Assembly: GCA_013433145.1 (NCBI GenBank)
Contig: CM024174.1
Coordinates: 7,224,336-7,288,335 of the forward strand
DNA from: Ascaris suum
Taxonomy: Eukaryota > Nematoda > Chromadorea > Rhabditida > Ascarididae
Reading direction: 5' to 3'
DNA: 64,000 nucleotides
In this document: positions 11,587-24,167 of the stretch, piece by piece
Numbering within the stretch: position 1 is the first letter of the stretch
Layout of the letters: the number at the start of each line of letters is the position of its first letter
Notes under the pieces: model-generated
Database searches by the model: none
The model's input: the letters and a program-made list of their open reading frames with translations, nothing else
What the model was told of the DNA's origin: nothing
Position numbers and translations under genes: made by a program

Positions 11587-14033
11587 CTCATCGAAACGAT
11601 GGCCTTCAACACTCTTCTGCAATGCTCACCTCTTCTTATGTCCAGCAACAAATGCAATAGACGTTACAAGACTTCTCACGTGCTGTCGTCTACTTATCAA
11701 TAGAACAATAGATGCCTAAAACAACAACATTCCAGTCGATTTCTTTGAAAATAATCTTCCACTGCAACAATTTTATAGCAAAGCATAGAGTAGAAATCCT
11801 ATTTAGCATCACTTTAGCCTCCTTCCTCCACTCCTCCCCATTTTGTAGTGGAAGATTGATCATCACTAAACGGAAATTGAGACCTACTTTTATGCTTCTT
11901 TATGAAGAGCTAACAATGCACTGAGTGACTAAGAAACCATGCAATCAACAACATTATTAACGGATCCCATCAATGCAATATAAATGCATTACAGTTAACG
12001 TGAAAATAATAAAATCTATAAAGAAGAGTCCAATGGTTGAATTGAACGTTACAAAAAACACAACAAATTCAATGAATTCAGAAATAACAACTCGTTAAGC
12101 AATCAAATCGAAGGCCTAAATTGAATCAGTTAAATTATAAAATAGAATGGCTTTATGCTGGTGCCAACTAAATTACGCACACTTCAAATGCAATTACTGA
12201 AAGTTAATATCGACGTCTATTATATGCGACTGTGGTGATAATCACTAACAGTGCAAATCAACCATAAGGATTTATAAGCAATCAATGAGCGATGTTCGAT
12301 CCGAAATTCTGAGCATTCTTCCATCGTCGATTATAATTATGAAACTTCTCTTTAACAAGCTTCACAGGAATTGACTTCCAACGCAGCGAAACGCCTAAAC
12401 GATTTAAGATGTGCGGACGAGCTTAACTCTGCCACCAAAACCCCTTCCAAACTGCCCCGTTTGAAATAGAGGCAAGCTGAAGGCACAATCAGGAGGAATA
12501 ACAATGGGAAATGAGAGAAAGAGAGAAAAATTTCGTTGTTTGACTTCTCGATACCTATTAAGATGAGAAGGAAGTTCAAATACTGGAACAATCGAGATGC
12601 GAAGTGGATAGTCACGAATGAGAAAAAGCGGTGTCATGTTTTTGGGGAGACAATACAGATTTACAGAAAATACAGATAAACTTGGAGATTTACACAATGT
12701 CCTCTCCTTTGTATGCTCCTTCCAAAGCCCGACTGCCGTCGTTTCTCAGTGATCCCTGATCACATAAACTGCATGGTGCAACATTAAGCGAGAGGACGTC
12801 GCGTAAAAACGGTACAAAAATCAAGACAGAAGCTTAGGAGAAGATGCCTTCTTATCCCTTCCTTTCTCCCCGCCTGATTTCCTGAACAGTTCATCATTTT
12901 CGGTGTGGCCTCAGAAACTGCAAACGGGGCAACAAGAAAAAATAGGCGCAAAAAACATCACCGTAACGCTACAAAAATTTTACATCATTGCTCTCCTTTG
13001 GTAGAGATTGCTTAAAAAAGAATGGCAAAGTGTGTTTTCAGCTTATTTCCCATTGCAACAAGAAACTTCGGTCGGTTATTAGACCAGCGAGCACATTTGA
13101 CCGGTTATCGACGCCTGAAACCTTTAAACGACATGATGCTTCGATCGATTGCGTTCGGTTGCTGCAGCCGCATTTCTGCGATAAAGAGAACGTTCTCTGT
13201 GGGAAAATCATCACGCAAAAGTTGAAACTTGTTGAGTACAAAGAATACGGTGAAAACTCTTGAGATCGATTGTGTGCTTTGATGGTAATTTTATGAGGAA
13301 ATATAAAATTATTGGTGGTAACGGTAATTAAGGTAAACCGACAGTCTGGTGGCGGTTTTGAGAGAGCTGAATGTTATTTTATCGCAGTAAAGAGCGCAGT
13401 GGCCTCTTCCGATGGTGATGGCAAATCGACTTCGCTCGACGGTGCAGCTAGTTCAGCATCAACGGCTCTACGCAAGAAGACTGATTGCACTTGAAGCTAT
13501 CTCATTATCATGTCAATCTTTCTACTGTTATCTCAGCAAATAAACACCTTCCGATGGGCAATTATATTTGGTGGACACAACAACTCAGGAGAAAGAATAG
13601 CAACATCCATTAAATACACGGCTCATCGAGAATAAACACTGGATAGAACGGGCATCAGAAGCTGCATCGAACCGCTGTGAACCTTAAGTGATTGCAACCG
13701 GACGTTTTGATGTATCATTCTTGTCTTTTGACAACTGATATCTGCAAGGCAACAGATCGATAAGAACACATCAAGATATTTACGTACGTTCCATTAATCT
13801 GATTCCCATATTTTCAGAACTAAACGTCGGCTGCATTTAAAATACACCCTCTAGCAGAAAGTTAAAGCAATGTATGTTCAGACATCAAAATAAGCACTGC
13901 CCTTCCTATTTTTATTCCTTCTCAACAAAATTCGCAACGCTTTCTTCTCGAGACGAACACAGTGAGAAAGATATTTAGAAAACGATGGAAAGCTCATATA
14001 TCAATATCCGTAAACAATAGCCAAATGTGAAGC
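11587..14033. other. Gap between the two J-domain genes, no supported gene
   Basis: The sequence is moderately AT-rich with short open frames on both strands that show no family motif. A plus-strand frame ending at 13494 has an Ala/Ser/Asp-rich tail but neither a convincing acceptor nor a start. Spacing of about 2.4 kb between stop and start argues against, but does not exclude, a nematode operon joining the two J-domain genes. Confidence 0.4.
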
Positions 14034-16053
14034 TCACTTAATATAAACGCCGTCAGCGAAAACAATGACGACGACGAAAATAATCGCAGTGAAGATGATC
14101 CTCTTGCTGCGCCTCTCCCTGGCATCTGCTGCCGACGGATCGAAAAAATGCTCATATTGCGGCAAGAGGTCACCATGAAGAATCTTGTGACCCATTCGCA
14201 AGTCGTTTACATCCTCCGCTGTTACGGTTACATCCGCCAATTCCTAAAATGGTGCTGTGATAGCCAAGAGAAAATGATAACCCTACAGATTCCTTAGTTC
14301 TGTAAAAAATCCGCATTCAAATGAAGTACGAACAGTAGGAGCTTGGTAACTGCCCACTACGTTTAGAAACTAAAGCGGTGCAAATGTGTCACTGCAATGC
14401 ACACACTGTGAAGAGAGGAATCAACGAAATAGTGTTTTCAATGAAAATACGAATTGGAGCACACAGTGAACTTTTTAAAGAACTGAACTCTTCAAAATAT
14501 TCGTCGAGAACAATTTGTCGAAATTCTCACGACGTACTGCTACAACCGAGCGAAAACCATTTCAAGTGTCTGAAAGGCCAACAACGCCATAATCAATCAA
14601 TAAACTGATGCCCAGTATAATTACCACCTCCGTTAGGTAACTGATAACACCCCAGGTTGATGTATAATTTGCATCAGAAAGTTGACCTAGCTGCTGTATA
14701 GCAGATTTATAGTTAGCAGTCGAGATGACTCGTCAAGCCTACTTGCTGTCACCGGTGCAAGTCTCGACGATCGCGCCGTACTCGAGCACATATGCCACAC
14801 TAAACAACAGCACAAATCACTCATAAATCATTGTTCCACATAGTTCTTAAAATCTGATCTCCCGCATTTAAAATATAACAGCAAAACAACTGAACAGTTA
14901 TAAAAACATCAAAGCCGCATACATCAGAGCGGAGTTCGCCTCTGCCCCACCGCAATTCACGGTCGTATTCTCGCCTCTTTTCCGGCTTTCTTAGCACGTC
15001 GTAAGCCAATTTCAGCTCCATAAACTGCTCAGTCGGCGACAAGGTTGGCACATACCTATCTCGACTCTTTTTCAGTTCCGGACTATATGCCATTCCATCA
15101 GGATGTAGCTGAAAATAATCGTGAAAACGAGCTCCATCAAATGTGTTCGTTGAATAGATAGTGTTTGCAGTATGATTCTTTCTGTTATTTTTCTACTGTC
15201 AGCTTCGTCACCTTTCTTGCCACTCATCTTCCGTTCTTTTCATGTTCCCTTCGGTATTGAAACATATAATTAATAAATAAAGTTCCTCTTTGTGTTGAAT
15301 AAATGAAAGGCAAACCGATATCAATTGGAACCATGCAGATGCATAAACAATCAACCTTTGAAGATGAATGAAGGAATGCTCACCTTCCCTCCGCTACAAC
15401 AGATCGTCATTCAATAAGATACAAGCAAGAGTTTGCAGCGACGTTAGAAGCATCTGAAGAAGGCAATGATGTCCTTCAAACTAAATAGAAAGGTCCGAAC
15501 TATAAATATGACTATCACCCTGTTTCTGCATATTTCCTGTGACCTTCACATCATGTAAACCTCTAATTTGATTGTTTAAAACACCAACGCCTCTTGAAAT
15601 AATCTTTTAACATCCAAGAATCAGAGTTGCAGCCGGTGGTCATCCTCCTTAACCTGGTCGACTTCGATCACATAATACGCATCCAACATTCAGTTTAACA
15701 TCTGACAGCAGTTCTCCACAGAAAATCAGTTCGACGGCAAACATGAGGATTCAAGCAATTATGTTGAACGATATCACGACAGCATCACGACTTAGGCACT
15801 CTTTACCAAAGAACTCGACCATCTGCATAACATTACCCCATCCTCTATAGTAAGGCAACAAAAACCTAAGCACAAGAACACTGGCAAATATCGAAAGAAA
15901 CTTTGATTTTAAAGGATTCAGGTGTGGACGAACCTGTTGAGATCTCCGCACAAATGCTGCTCTTATTTCTTCATCACTTGCATCTCGATTTACGCCTAAA
16001 ATTTCGTAGTAATTCCTCTTCCTGAAAAGTCTTCCTTTCACTAAAAGTAACAT
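14034..16053 (-). CDS. Second J-domain protein with C-terminal membrane helix
   Basis: Three phase-0 exons: 16053-15934 (40 codons), 15108-14923 (62 codons) and 14243-14034 (69 codons plus stop), about 171 residues. The J domain starts near residue 14 with NYYEILGV and DASDEEIRAAF, and HPD (LHPDG) opens exon 2. The loop after HPD is longer than usual (about 17 residues to EQFMELKLAYDVLRKPEKRREYD). The C terminus has an acidic stretch, then a basic RERRSKR patch directly before a hydrophobic helix (IIFTAIIFVVVIVF, residues about 149-162) and a four-residue tail. It likely anchors Hsp70 at a membrane with the J domain in the same compartment as the long N-terminal part. The intron before HPD is at the same place as in the gene at 8922-11586, suggesting tandem duplication followed by strong divergence. 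No clear mitochondrial leader is visible. The first Met is the only one in the exon, but a further upstream exon remains possible. Confidence 0.83.
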
Positions 16054-16217
16054 TCTCGTCTAGTCTACACCAGCAACTCAACGCACCGGCTTGAAACTTC
16101 TGCTGTGCTTCAAATCAAAAACGACTTGCCCTTGAATTAAAAATCATCCTCTTTTCGCATATCTCAAAATTTATGCGCCTCAACAGTTTCCACAGTGTGG
16201 AAGAAGATAGGGGGGAA

Positions 16218-16228
16218 GGGGGGGGGGG
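16218..16228. repeat. Poly-G tract, 11 bases, in a longer G-rich segment
   Basis: Eleven G in a row at 16218-16228, preceded by six G ending at 16215, just upstream of the second J-domain gene. It belongs with the other G/C runs of the window. Confidence 0.8.
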
Positions 16229-16229
16229 A

Positions 16230-17640
16230 GTCAAAAGGAGGACGCCTATTACTTCGTCAAGGAGCTATATTAAGCACACAAAATCAAGACCTCCCTCTTC
16301 CCCTAAATGCTGTCAGTGCAAATTTTACTACTCGCAATCAGTACCAAATAAACTGCTGTACATAAAACGCGGGCACCACCGCCGAAGCTCTTGCTTCTTT
16401 AATCCTGTTGAAATCACGTGCTCCACCGACAAATTACTGGCTTCTCTCTTTGCCCGTCCTCCATGCGTACGAAAACCACCCACACAAATCGGATATTCTG
16501 CCTGTGCCATTCAGACGATGTAACATTCTACTTCGGCCAGTACATGATAACACTTGGCTAGTGAAAGATACGAACAAAGTAACAACCTGCACTTTTCTAA
16601 ACATTAATTTAACGCCGCATTAAGGATGCAAAACCGAGGAAATAATAGCTGGGACCAAATTCATCTTCGATCCAACCGCTGACGGGGCCGGATGAGACCC
16701 ATGTCCTGGATGGAATTGTACCACAAGGAAACGTTCTTCGATACTGAATTTTCAATGATTTCCTGAGCTTACTATTTCATCGACGTCAGCGCACATGTGC
16801 ATCGAGTCACTAACATACTTTTGGTTTTGCAGTTGTTACAACGCAGCTAAAACTTTACTAGAGAGATGAGTTTCCAAGTAATGCAATAAAAACCTCGGAA
16901 TGTAAGAAACCGTGCGTCGTGCACTCACTAAGAGCCGTAAACGGGATGGCACCATCACAGAGAACTTTGTTCCATTCGCAATCACCGACGTCAATCTGGA
17001 AACTTGTCCACTGCACGACTACATCTCACTCGCTTATAATTATACGCAAAGTGCCAACTAAGGTAATGAATGGTGTAACAATAAGATGAGTATCCGAAGA
17101 ACCTCACTTTCTGGTCTGAGAACATATTTATATCTGGAGTTGATATGCGCCGTTTGAGCTTTTTAGAGCTCTTAACTATTATAACTCCGGGTAATGGCGA
17201 AACATAACTACTGCAACGGCGATGCAACTGGTCCTTCGCCAGAGTTACAGACGATTAACGCAATGGCCAATTAATTTCGAAGGTTGCAGCAAACAGCACA
17301 CAACTGCTCACTACTGTCGGGAATTTTGGTCCAAGTTGGAGCGTGGTTGCCCCATGGTCCCTCTTCCTTTCTCCCTCCCTGCAAAAATCACTGAATTCGA
17401 AAAGGCTCTGGATAATCCATCACTATCGTCATATGTTTCACATGCTAAAACCAAAAAACGACCTTTCCAAGAAGAGTGCTCTAGACCTGTATAATCGGCA
17501 TCGACAACATATGAATTCCGACCGTTCAAATCACCGAATCTGGCGGATAAGGCATAAGACAAAACAAGAACACCTCCCGAAAACAGTCATAATTCACATG
17601 TCAGTTCAACGTTTTTGGGATCAACCTCAATTACCGCGTG
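16230..17640. other. Intergenic, no supported gene
   Basis: Only short open frames of ordinary composition occur on either strand, without conserved motifs or plausible exon chains. Nothing further is seen here. Confidence 0.4.
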
Positions 17641-17790
17641 TTAGGACAAACGAATGTTGTTGCAACAAAAAATCTGATGTTGCAACTTCACATTGTTTGT
17701 TGCAATTTAGGACAAACTGTTGCAATTCGTTAGGACAAACGAAATTGCAAAATGTTGCAACTTGCAATATTCACTACGAATGTTGCAAGT
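17641..17790. repeat. Cluster of TTGCAA and TTAGGACAAAC motifs
   Basis: Within 150 bases TTGCAA (a palindrome) occurs about eight times, and TTAGGACAAAC occurs at 17641 (TTAGGACAAAC), 17707 and 17730. Spacing is irregular, so it is not a clean tandem repeat. It may be a decayed minisatellite or a cluster of protein-binding sites. No gene overlaps it. Confidence 0.7.
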
Positions 17791-18260
17791 TCAAAATTGC
17801 GCCAAAGCTTTGCGGTTTTTATGTATGTGGCCAAGTGCTTATGAAGCCAATAACTATGCTACACATTAATGTCAGGCATCTTTCGGTAGATAGATCTTTA
17901 TTCATTTAGCCGTGCTTCAACAGGGACCGGTCTGAAATATGGCATCGAGATCGTGCAAGATAATGCCACATCAAACCTCCTTCCTCTATTGATGTTCGAT
18001 CTTCTGGCAGCAATCGTGCCGATATCCCCTCTGTTACAAAAAACGAGGTATTTTTGAGGGCGATGCGAATTAAACCTATAATCGCATATGACCTAAAACA
18101 AATTCCCATTGGGTTGAACACCTTTGCGCATAGTTATGGGTTAAAACGAGTGCAAATTCCGACGGGACCAAGCTTTGCCAACGTCCACGGAAAGCGACAG
18201 TTCATTACAATTACCGGGGAGTGTTTTTTTTCTTAGGGAGGATGTTCGGGAAGAAGGTGA

Positions 18261-18572
18261 GATGGGACCAGAAAACTGGATATTCTGGAAAGCGGCGAGA
18301 ACCCTCTTCGTCGGGGACACCTAGTTAAAGATCATCGACCATTCCAGAACGTTAGAGAGAAGGAACGTCGAGAATGCCGATCCTATCGGAAATGGAAAAA
18401 TATCGATGAGGAATTTGAAGATAAAGATCTCTACAAGAATCTTGCGTGTTCCTCTCGTGACATTAGCATGGAAGAGATGACTTCGAGTTGCCATGTAACT
18501 ATTATAAAGGAAGTTACTTTGCCGATGACAAACAGGTGGAAGTACGACCGTATTGCGAACGCTTGGAAATAA
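18261..18572 (+). CDS. Unassigned open frame of 104 codons without ATG start
   Basis: An open frame runs from just after a TGA to the TAA at 18570-18572. It is rich in Arg, Lys, Glu and Asp, contains segments such as EKERRECRSYRKW and ends with NRWKYDRIANAWK. There is no start codon near the beginning, so if real it would be a last exon or a fragment of a decayed element. I do not recognise a family. The composition is more protein-like than the surrounding sequence, but the evidence is only frame openness and composition. Confidence 0.25.
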   Translation, partial: DGTRKLDILESGENPLRRGHLVKDHRPFQNVREKERRECRSYRKWKNIDEEFEDKDLYKNLACSSRDISMEEMTSSCHVTIIKEVTLPMTNRWKYDRIANAWK

Positions 18573-18750
18573 AACAAGATCACATCCGGCAACCACAAGA
18601 CTATTTATTCGTTAAGAACTCGTTATGGGCCCTCATAGTACACATTTATACAAAGGGCATCACGATATGAATGTCGGTAAACCTTTTTAAATCGAATAAT
18701 CTTGAGCAGTAATCGGGTCGGCTATCAAACAGTGTTATGGAAATGTCCGA

Positions 18751-19022
18751 TCATCCGTGCTGTGCTGCACCGCTTCTACCGGTGTTGAGAAGGAGACTCG
18801 ACTTGGGTACGATCCTTTTCTTCTCCTCTTTCAAAGTGTGCTCTGTTTTATATTCAGGATCAAGCTCCACCTCCATTTGCCTTCGCATACGATCATCATG
18901 CACTGATGTATCCAAATAGGGTATACTTTTGGGTCGTGAGGAAAGTTGCTTCTCTATGAAATAGCCAATTGTACCGATGACAGCCGCAAAAGGCAACACA
19001 ATTGCACTCGAAATACGTGTTC
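18751..19022 (-). CDS. Small single-pass membrane protein, SMIM12-like (5'-partial)
   Basis: The terminal exon runs from an acceptor (TTCTTTTAG) at 19023-19024 to the TGA at 18751-18753, about 90 residues, entered in phase 1. It has a hydrophobic helix (AIVLPFAAVIGTIGYFIE) followed by a charged, helical tail with DRMRRQMEVEL and a KSSLLLNTGR motif near the end. The order, one N-terminal helix ending in GxxGYxxE, then a charged tail, then a K..LL/VLN.. motif, matches SMIM12 (C1orf212), a short protein of about 92 residues of unknown function. The first short exon, expected to encode about 10-15 residues, was not located. The membrane helix and family likeness are clear; the cellular role is not known. 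Confidence 0.7.
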
Positions 19023-19293
19023 CTAAAAGAAATCTATAGCTTGATGTGCAATCAAAATCTCTATCACATAAATCGCAACAAAACAGCAATGCTGTATTAT
19101 GCTTTTAGTGAAAAAAGCTTCAGAAAGTAGCAGCATAATGTAAAATTTCAATGATCGTGCGAGCATCTGCAAACGGCAAGGTGCTGGCGAACGACAGCTG
19201 CAAAATCTAGCCATGTGCAAAATGCAACTGTAAAATGCAAATATGACGCAAAAGTACTATACCCCTTTCTAGGGCACCAAAATTATTGCGAAA

Positions 19294-19530
19294 TTAATCT
19301 GTAGAGGAGGTCGAGAAAAATGTAGATTGTGCAGAACGAAAAACGCAGACGTTACACCTTTGACGCCAATCACAGTGAGTTGTCAAGTAAAAAGCTAGGC
19401 ATGTTGCTGTACATGTACCGATTGCGAGGACTGCAACGCAATCGTGCTCGAGCATGAGTCGCGCATAGGGCCAATCACTTGGCCTTTCTGACAACTCTAC
19501 GATAATCTCGTCTAGACAGAACTTGTTCAT
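19294..19530 (-). CDS. Candidate ORF with one hydrophobic segment, unassigned
   Basis: A 78-codon ATG frame begins with an acidic stretch and contains a hydrophobic run (CVAVLAIGTCTATCLAFYL), then has a donor-like GTGTAACG near 19354. It lies upstream of the SMIM12-like exon on the same strand, but the phases do not match that exon (this would leave in phase 2 while the next needs phase 1). It could be a first exon of another gene or chance. Confidence 0.2.
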   Translation of the reverse strand: MNKFCLDEIIVELSERPSDWPYARLMLEHDCVAVLAIGTCTATCLAFYLTTHCDWRQRCNVCVFRSAQSTFFSTSSTD

Positions 19531-19609
19531 CTCCTCCTTAAAGCGTTATAACTCCCATTCGGCCGTCACGCGCCCGGTAAGAGTTACAAAAATTTCCCTC
19601 TTTGCGGAC

Positions 19610-19629
19610 CTGCAGTCAAATGACTGCAG
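19610..19629. other. Short near-perfect palindrome
   Basis: CTGCAGTCA and its reverse complement are separated by two bases. Too short for a functional claim; possible dyad binding site or chance. Confidence 0.35.
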
Positions 19630-20749
19630 TTTCCACGCTTCCGCTGTTTATCTCCTGCTGTGGTGAAAGCAAAGTCGACGCGACCTGCCTGGCTCGCAAT
19701 TCACGTTGATTTCGGTGCTGGGTAGATGATGTCCCCATTCACGCAAGCTCACTGCAGTCGCTAAGGCAACTGTATCCTTAAATATGCATGAACCCGATAT
19801 CGCCGTCGCTGCCTAAAATTTTTTCTTAGTCGAACTACATCAACGACCGCAATGCAACCAACTGCCGTTGAAAAATAAAGGCGTTAACGTTATTTCTAGT
19901 GAAAAACAAAGTTTATCGAACGTTCAAAGGCGCGAGGTGCACCGCTCCGATGCGAACACAGTCACGAACACTTCAAATACTGCAGTATTTCTGTGCAACT
20001 CTGTTTCGCTTGAGAAACTAATCGAGAGATTAATCAATGATGTGGACATCGCAACACGGCAGCCAGTTCGGCGATGCAGATCAGCAACGAGGAACCCCTC
20101 ACGTACTGTTCTCGCTTTTCTCGCTCCCTGACTTCGGCTCCTGCCGACTCAATAATACGAGCTCCCTCGATGAATACATAACGACATCAAGAAGATGCCA
20201 TCGAGTCAAAAAATCTTTTTTAAGTGAAACAATTGAGATAGAATGAGCTGCGCAGTCGAGTGAAGCAAAGTGTGACGCTTGGTGTTGGTTGCAGCGGAGA
20301 TGCCGATAAAATACCGGATGAGCGATTCACTCAGTAGGCAAAAGATGATAGTAACGAAACTGAGTCAAGGAAAACTTCACAACCTCAGGCCACTATAAAG
20401 CGGTGCAGATGTCAATGAAATAGCGTCGTCACCTCCTGCGCCAAAAACCTGCACATCGACGCTCTGGATTATCCTTGCCACCATGACGGCGCCCTGTGTC
20501 ATCGAGACTGTTCTCGTCAAGAACCATTCGGCGCCGTCTATGTCTATGAGCCTTGGTTTGCGGAAATATTAATGTTGTTGCATTCTCGAAGAGCTGCGTA
20601 AAGACATCATTTTACGGTCGTGAAGAATACACGACCTGCCCACTGGTGGAATTCTTGTCGCATATCACAAGTTCCTGTGTCGCCTCTCCACTGCACACAA
20701 ACCTCGGTCCCTCTAGCTTTTAACGCTGTTCCCATTGTTCTCACCCTCA

Positions 20750-20768
20750 CCCCCCCCCCCCCCCCCCC
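20750..20768. repeat. Poly-C tract, 19 bases
   Basis: Nineteen uninterrupted C followed by CT-rich sequence, in an intergenic region. Same length and orientation as the tract at 11231-11249. Confidence 0.9.
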
Positions 20769-22724
20769 TCCCTCAAATTCTTCCATCACCGATACAGGAG
20801 GATTTTACACGCCTTCGTGTTCGGAACTGCTCAGTCGTTTAATGCACACCACGAAAAGAAGCTTCGGCTGCTATGAATGCCACAGTTTCTCGGAAAATGA
20901 ATAGAAAAGATAAGCTACTTACCAAAGAGGATGAATGTAGGCCACATAGGAGTGCTCAGAGAAGGTGGAAGTACTTCGTGCAGAAGTTGTCGAATAACAG
21001 CACGATAATTCCGACAGATCCTCTGAAGTCGCTCCAACAGAAGCCACCACCAATGGTTAAGCTCCTGATTCACAGACCACTGAAATAGACATAAAATTGC
21101 TAGCATGAACGAAGGAGAAGCACGACATGGATTTCTGGAAATTCGAATACACTAGCTGACTACACCGATTGCAACACATTGGTTTTTCGTAAGGTATGAC
21201 GTTGATATCGAGTACTAGTTAAACGTGCTCTTGATCGAGATGAAGATCGGCGCAGGACGGCAGATTCGTTAACTACATGAGAAGAGGTCAGACGTATGCC
21301 GGTGACGGGTCTGCTACGGTCGACCGCCACTTTCGCGGATTAAGAAAGAAAGGTTCGCGAATCTCACCTTATGTGTGTCGCCAACGCGCTTTCACTCAGC
21401 ATAGGGGACTAATAAATGAAAAGATCGGCTAAGAATGCAGCTAAAATGAATTCAATTGACTGCAACCTCAATATCGCAGCACAGGTAAAAGAGATTTTCT
21501 ACGCGAACAGCGAACTCCGAATGGTCCATTGCGGAGGCAGCAGTAAACAGCAGAGGGAGAGGTCACAGTACAGTTGATTCTTGTGACCTTAAACAGGTCA
21601 ACAATGAAGAGGCGAGGACCGGAAATGAGCGACAAGATATGCTGGAATCCCAGCCATGGGTGGGGAGATGGAGATGTGCCACTGGAAAATCTGGGAGATT
21701 GAAGATAGAGCATCCGCCCCTCATGTGCACTTAGGTTTGGGCCTCACTCTCCATCCCCTTTCTGTGGAAGCACGGGCTGACTGGTCAACAGTCACCGGGG
21801 CTACAGCACCTCATCTCCGTGTGGTCGTGGATGGATTTAACACGCATTTAATCCAGCTCCAGTCTTGCTCACGATGGAGGTCAGGTCCGATTTAATCGAG
21901 ACTTCCGACTCTGCCTCAAGCTGTTATGGGCAAAGAAAGTAAACTTTTAAACCGTCACATTTCCTGGAAACGTCATCATACAATCACGATAATCGATGAG
22001 ACATAAAAATAACGAGTAGGGAAATGAACAACTGGGGCAACATATCTACTCAGTTTCGGTCAGATACCATTTTTTACGCCGTATTTTGTAATTACGCGGG
22101 ACTACGTGAATGACATAAAACTAGCTGAGAAGTATCTCCTTCTGAGAGGAGTTCAAGCCGATCCATAACGAAAGGATGAGTTCGAGGAAACCAAGCTGCG
22201 GGAGTTTCGTCACGTTCGCATAAGTGCCAGCGAGAAACAAGCCCCAATGGTAAAAAGACTATGCCGCAACACGTTGCTTCAACCGACTTCAATCCACTTA
22301 AGAAGGTCGTCATCTCCCTACTTTAAGCTCAGGACCCACGATGTTTACGTCAGGTTTCATTACTTGCAAAAGAAAGCTAATTTCTCCTAAACGGCACGTG
22401 AGAGAGAAAGAAAAAAAGAGCCTCATGAACCGAAGAAACGAATGCAGCTTCATATTTTCGTTTTCTTGTACGAAGGATAAAGGGAACTCGAGCATAAGTG
22501 TGGTGTGAACTGATCGAAGCTGCGGTTGCAGCCTGAGGGAGAATGTGTTCAGTAGTGATAACGTTTATTTTAGGATTTATGCTCGAATAATCTATTCTTC
22601 GCACTCTTATTTGCTATTCAAAACTTGAAACGACAAAAAGAATGTCATACGTTTTCTCCCGCCCTCGGAAATAATCACACGCCATAAAATTTTACACTCG
22701 TACATTATTAGAGAGGGGAGAAGT

Positions 22725-22737
22725 GGGGGGGGGGGGG
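22725..22737. repeat. Poly-G tract, 13 bases, in G/A-rich segment
   Basis: Thirteen G in a row within a purine-only stretch of roughly 40 bases (22711-22750). Confidence 0.85.
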
Positions 22738-24167
22738 AGGGAGGGGAGGTTTACGCATTTGTTATATTCAACTGTCAGCAATCAGCAGACTGCATTTCGT
22801 TGATATGACGGAGTTGACCTCGTTTCCGTAATTCCGGTCGTGTGAAACAAAATTACGTATCATTTTCAACGCATTTGTCACAGCCACAAATGAGTTTTCC
22901 TTTCTCCACTTTTATCGGTATGGAGTGGCGGGAGCAGAGGTGGAGCTTGAATTCCAAGACAAGGCAGAAATTACTTAAGGAATGGAGTGGTAGAAAAAGA
23001 CAGAAAGGTGGAAACAAAGAAGAGGAAACCTGCGAAACAGGACGCAGCACCATTTAATAAATTCTCCGAAAGCTGAGGAGCGAGAGCTGGGGAAGGACGG
23101 GAGATAATCTGTAGCCGCAATGGAAGCGGGAGGAAGAGATGTTGGAAAGAGAGACTTATCTGTGAATAATATCTAAGTTCGTTCATAGAACTTACTGACG
23201 TTTATTCGAGCATCAAATTGATTTGACCCGAAATCCTTGCAGAGGAGCTATTTCCATGTATAAAAGATCTAAGCCTAGACTTCTGAAGTATGAAGAATCA
23301 AGCGACGAGAAAGAAGCGAGAACTTTATTGAGGAGAGAGAGGTTAAGAGGTTTTTACTCTTCTTTCTTCCTTTGTGGGACCATGCGGCGAGTTAACGAAA
23401 GCGGAAAAGCATATTTTATGTGCTTGTTTTTTAAACTAAACTATGAAGATGAACATCGTTTCGTTTGGTATAAAATCATAGAAACAAGTTAAAAAGGACT
23501 GCAAAAAGGGTCACGAAAGCACATTCCTAGAAATCGATGTTATTTATTTCTTCGCGCAGCTCACCATGAAGAACTCTTATCTTCTCTGTTTACCACTTTT
23601 TACTTCCTCTATCATCTGCCTTTCTTCGTTCATCCCATTCTCAAAATTAAATCGAAAGCAAGGAATACACATTCAGCAGCCCAACCGAAAAGGTAATTAA
23701 AACGCAGTGGATTACTGCAGCGCACTGCAATCCAAAGATTTTGCATTGAATGCCGGGTGCCAGCTAACAATTGCGGTTCGATTTATCAGTACATTTCTGG
23801 TAGCATCTTTTAAACTTGAAAGTATTCAGTTAGAATATATAAAAAGTTATTGATTCTTCCTAATATTACCAACTAAATTCTCCAAATTCTTCGCACTAAA
23901 TTAGACACACTCACCTGAAACTATTTCCGTAAGAATAATTGCAATATTGCAATGAGCATCGGAAAATGGAGCAACTCTGTGATTGCACAAGATTGCTCTC
24001 TCTTTGCACTTGCGATCACTTTTTCAGTTCAGTGTTATGTGATGGATGCAAAGGACACGTTATTATTACGACAGCTATTATCATTTGAGTATCCAATCCG
24101 GATGACCGCATTTCATTTATAAAGGAAGCAAGAGGATGGCGTTTATTTCATGCTCTCATCTTCCACT

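Larger units (their letters stand above)
19630..24167. other. Long gene-poor stretch
   Basis: Reading both strands gives only short, unrelated open frames. It holds a 19-base poly-C tract (20750-20768) and a 13-base poly-G tract (22725-22737). A Lys/Glu-rich plus-strand frame at 22842-23057 follows purine-rich DNA and has no motif. No gene is supported. Confidence 0.45.

Noticed and set aside
20620..20904. ORF with a Pro run
   Set aside because: The Pro run is the poly-C tract read in frame; the rest has no motif.
22842..23057. Lys/Glu-rich plus-strand ORF
   Set aside because: Composition follows local purine-rich DNA; no splice sites or motif.
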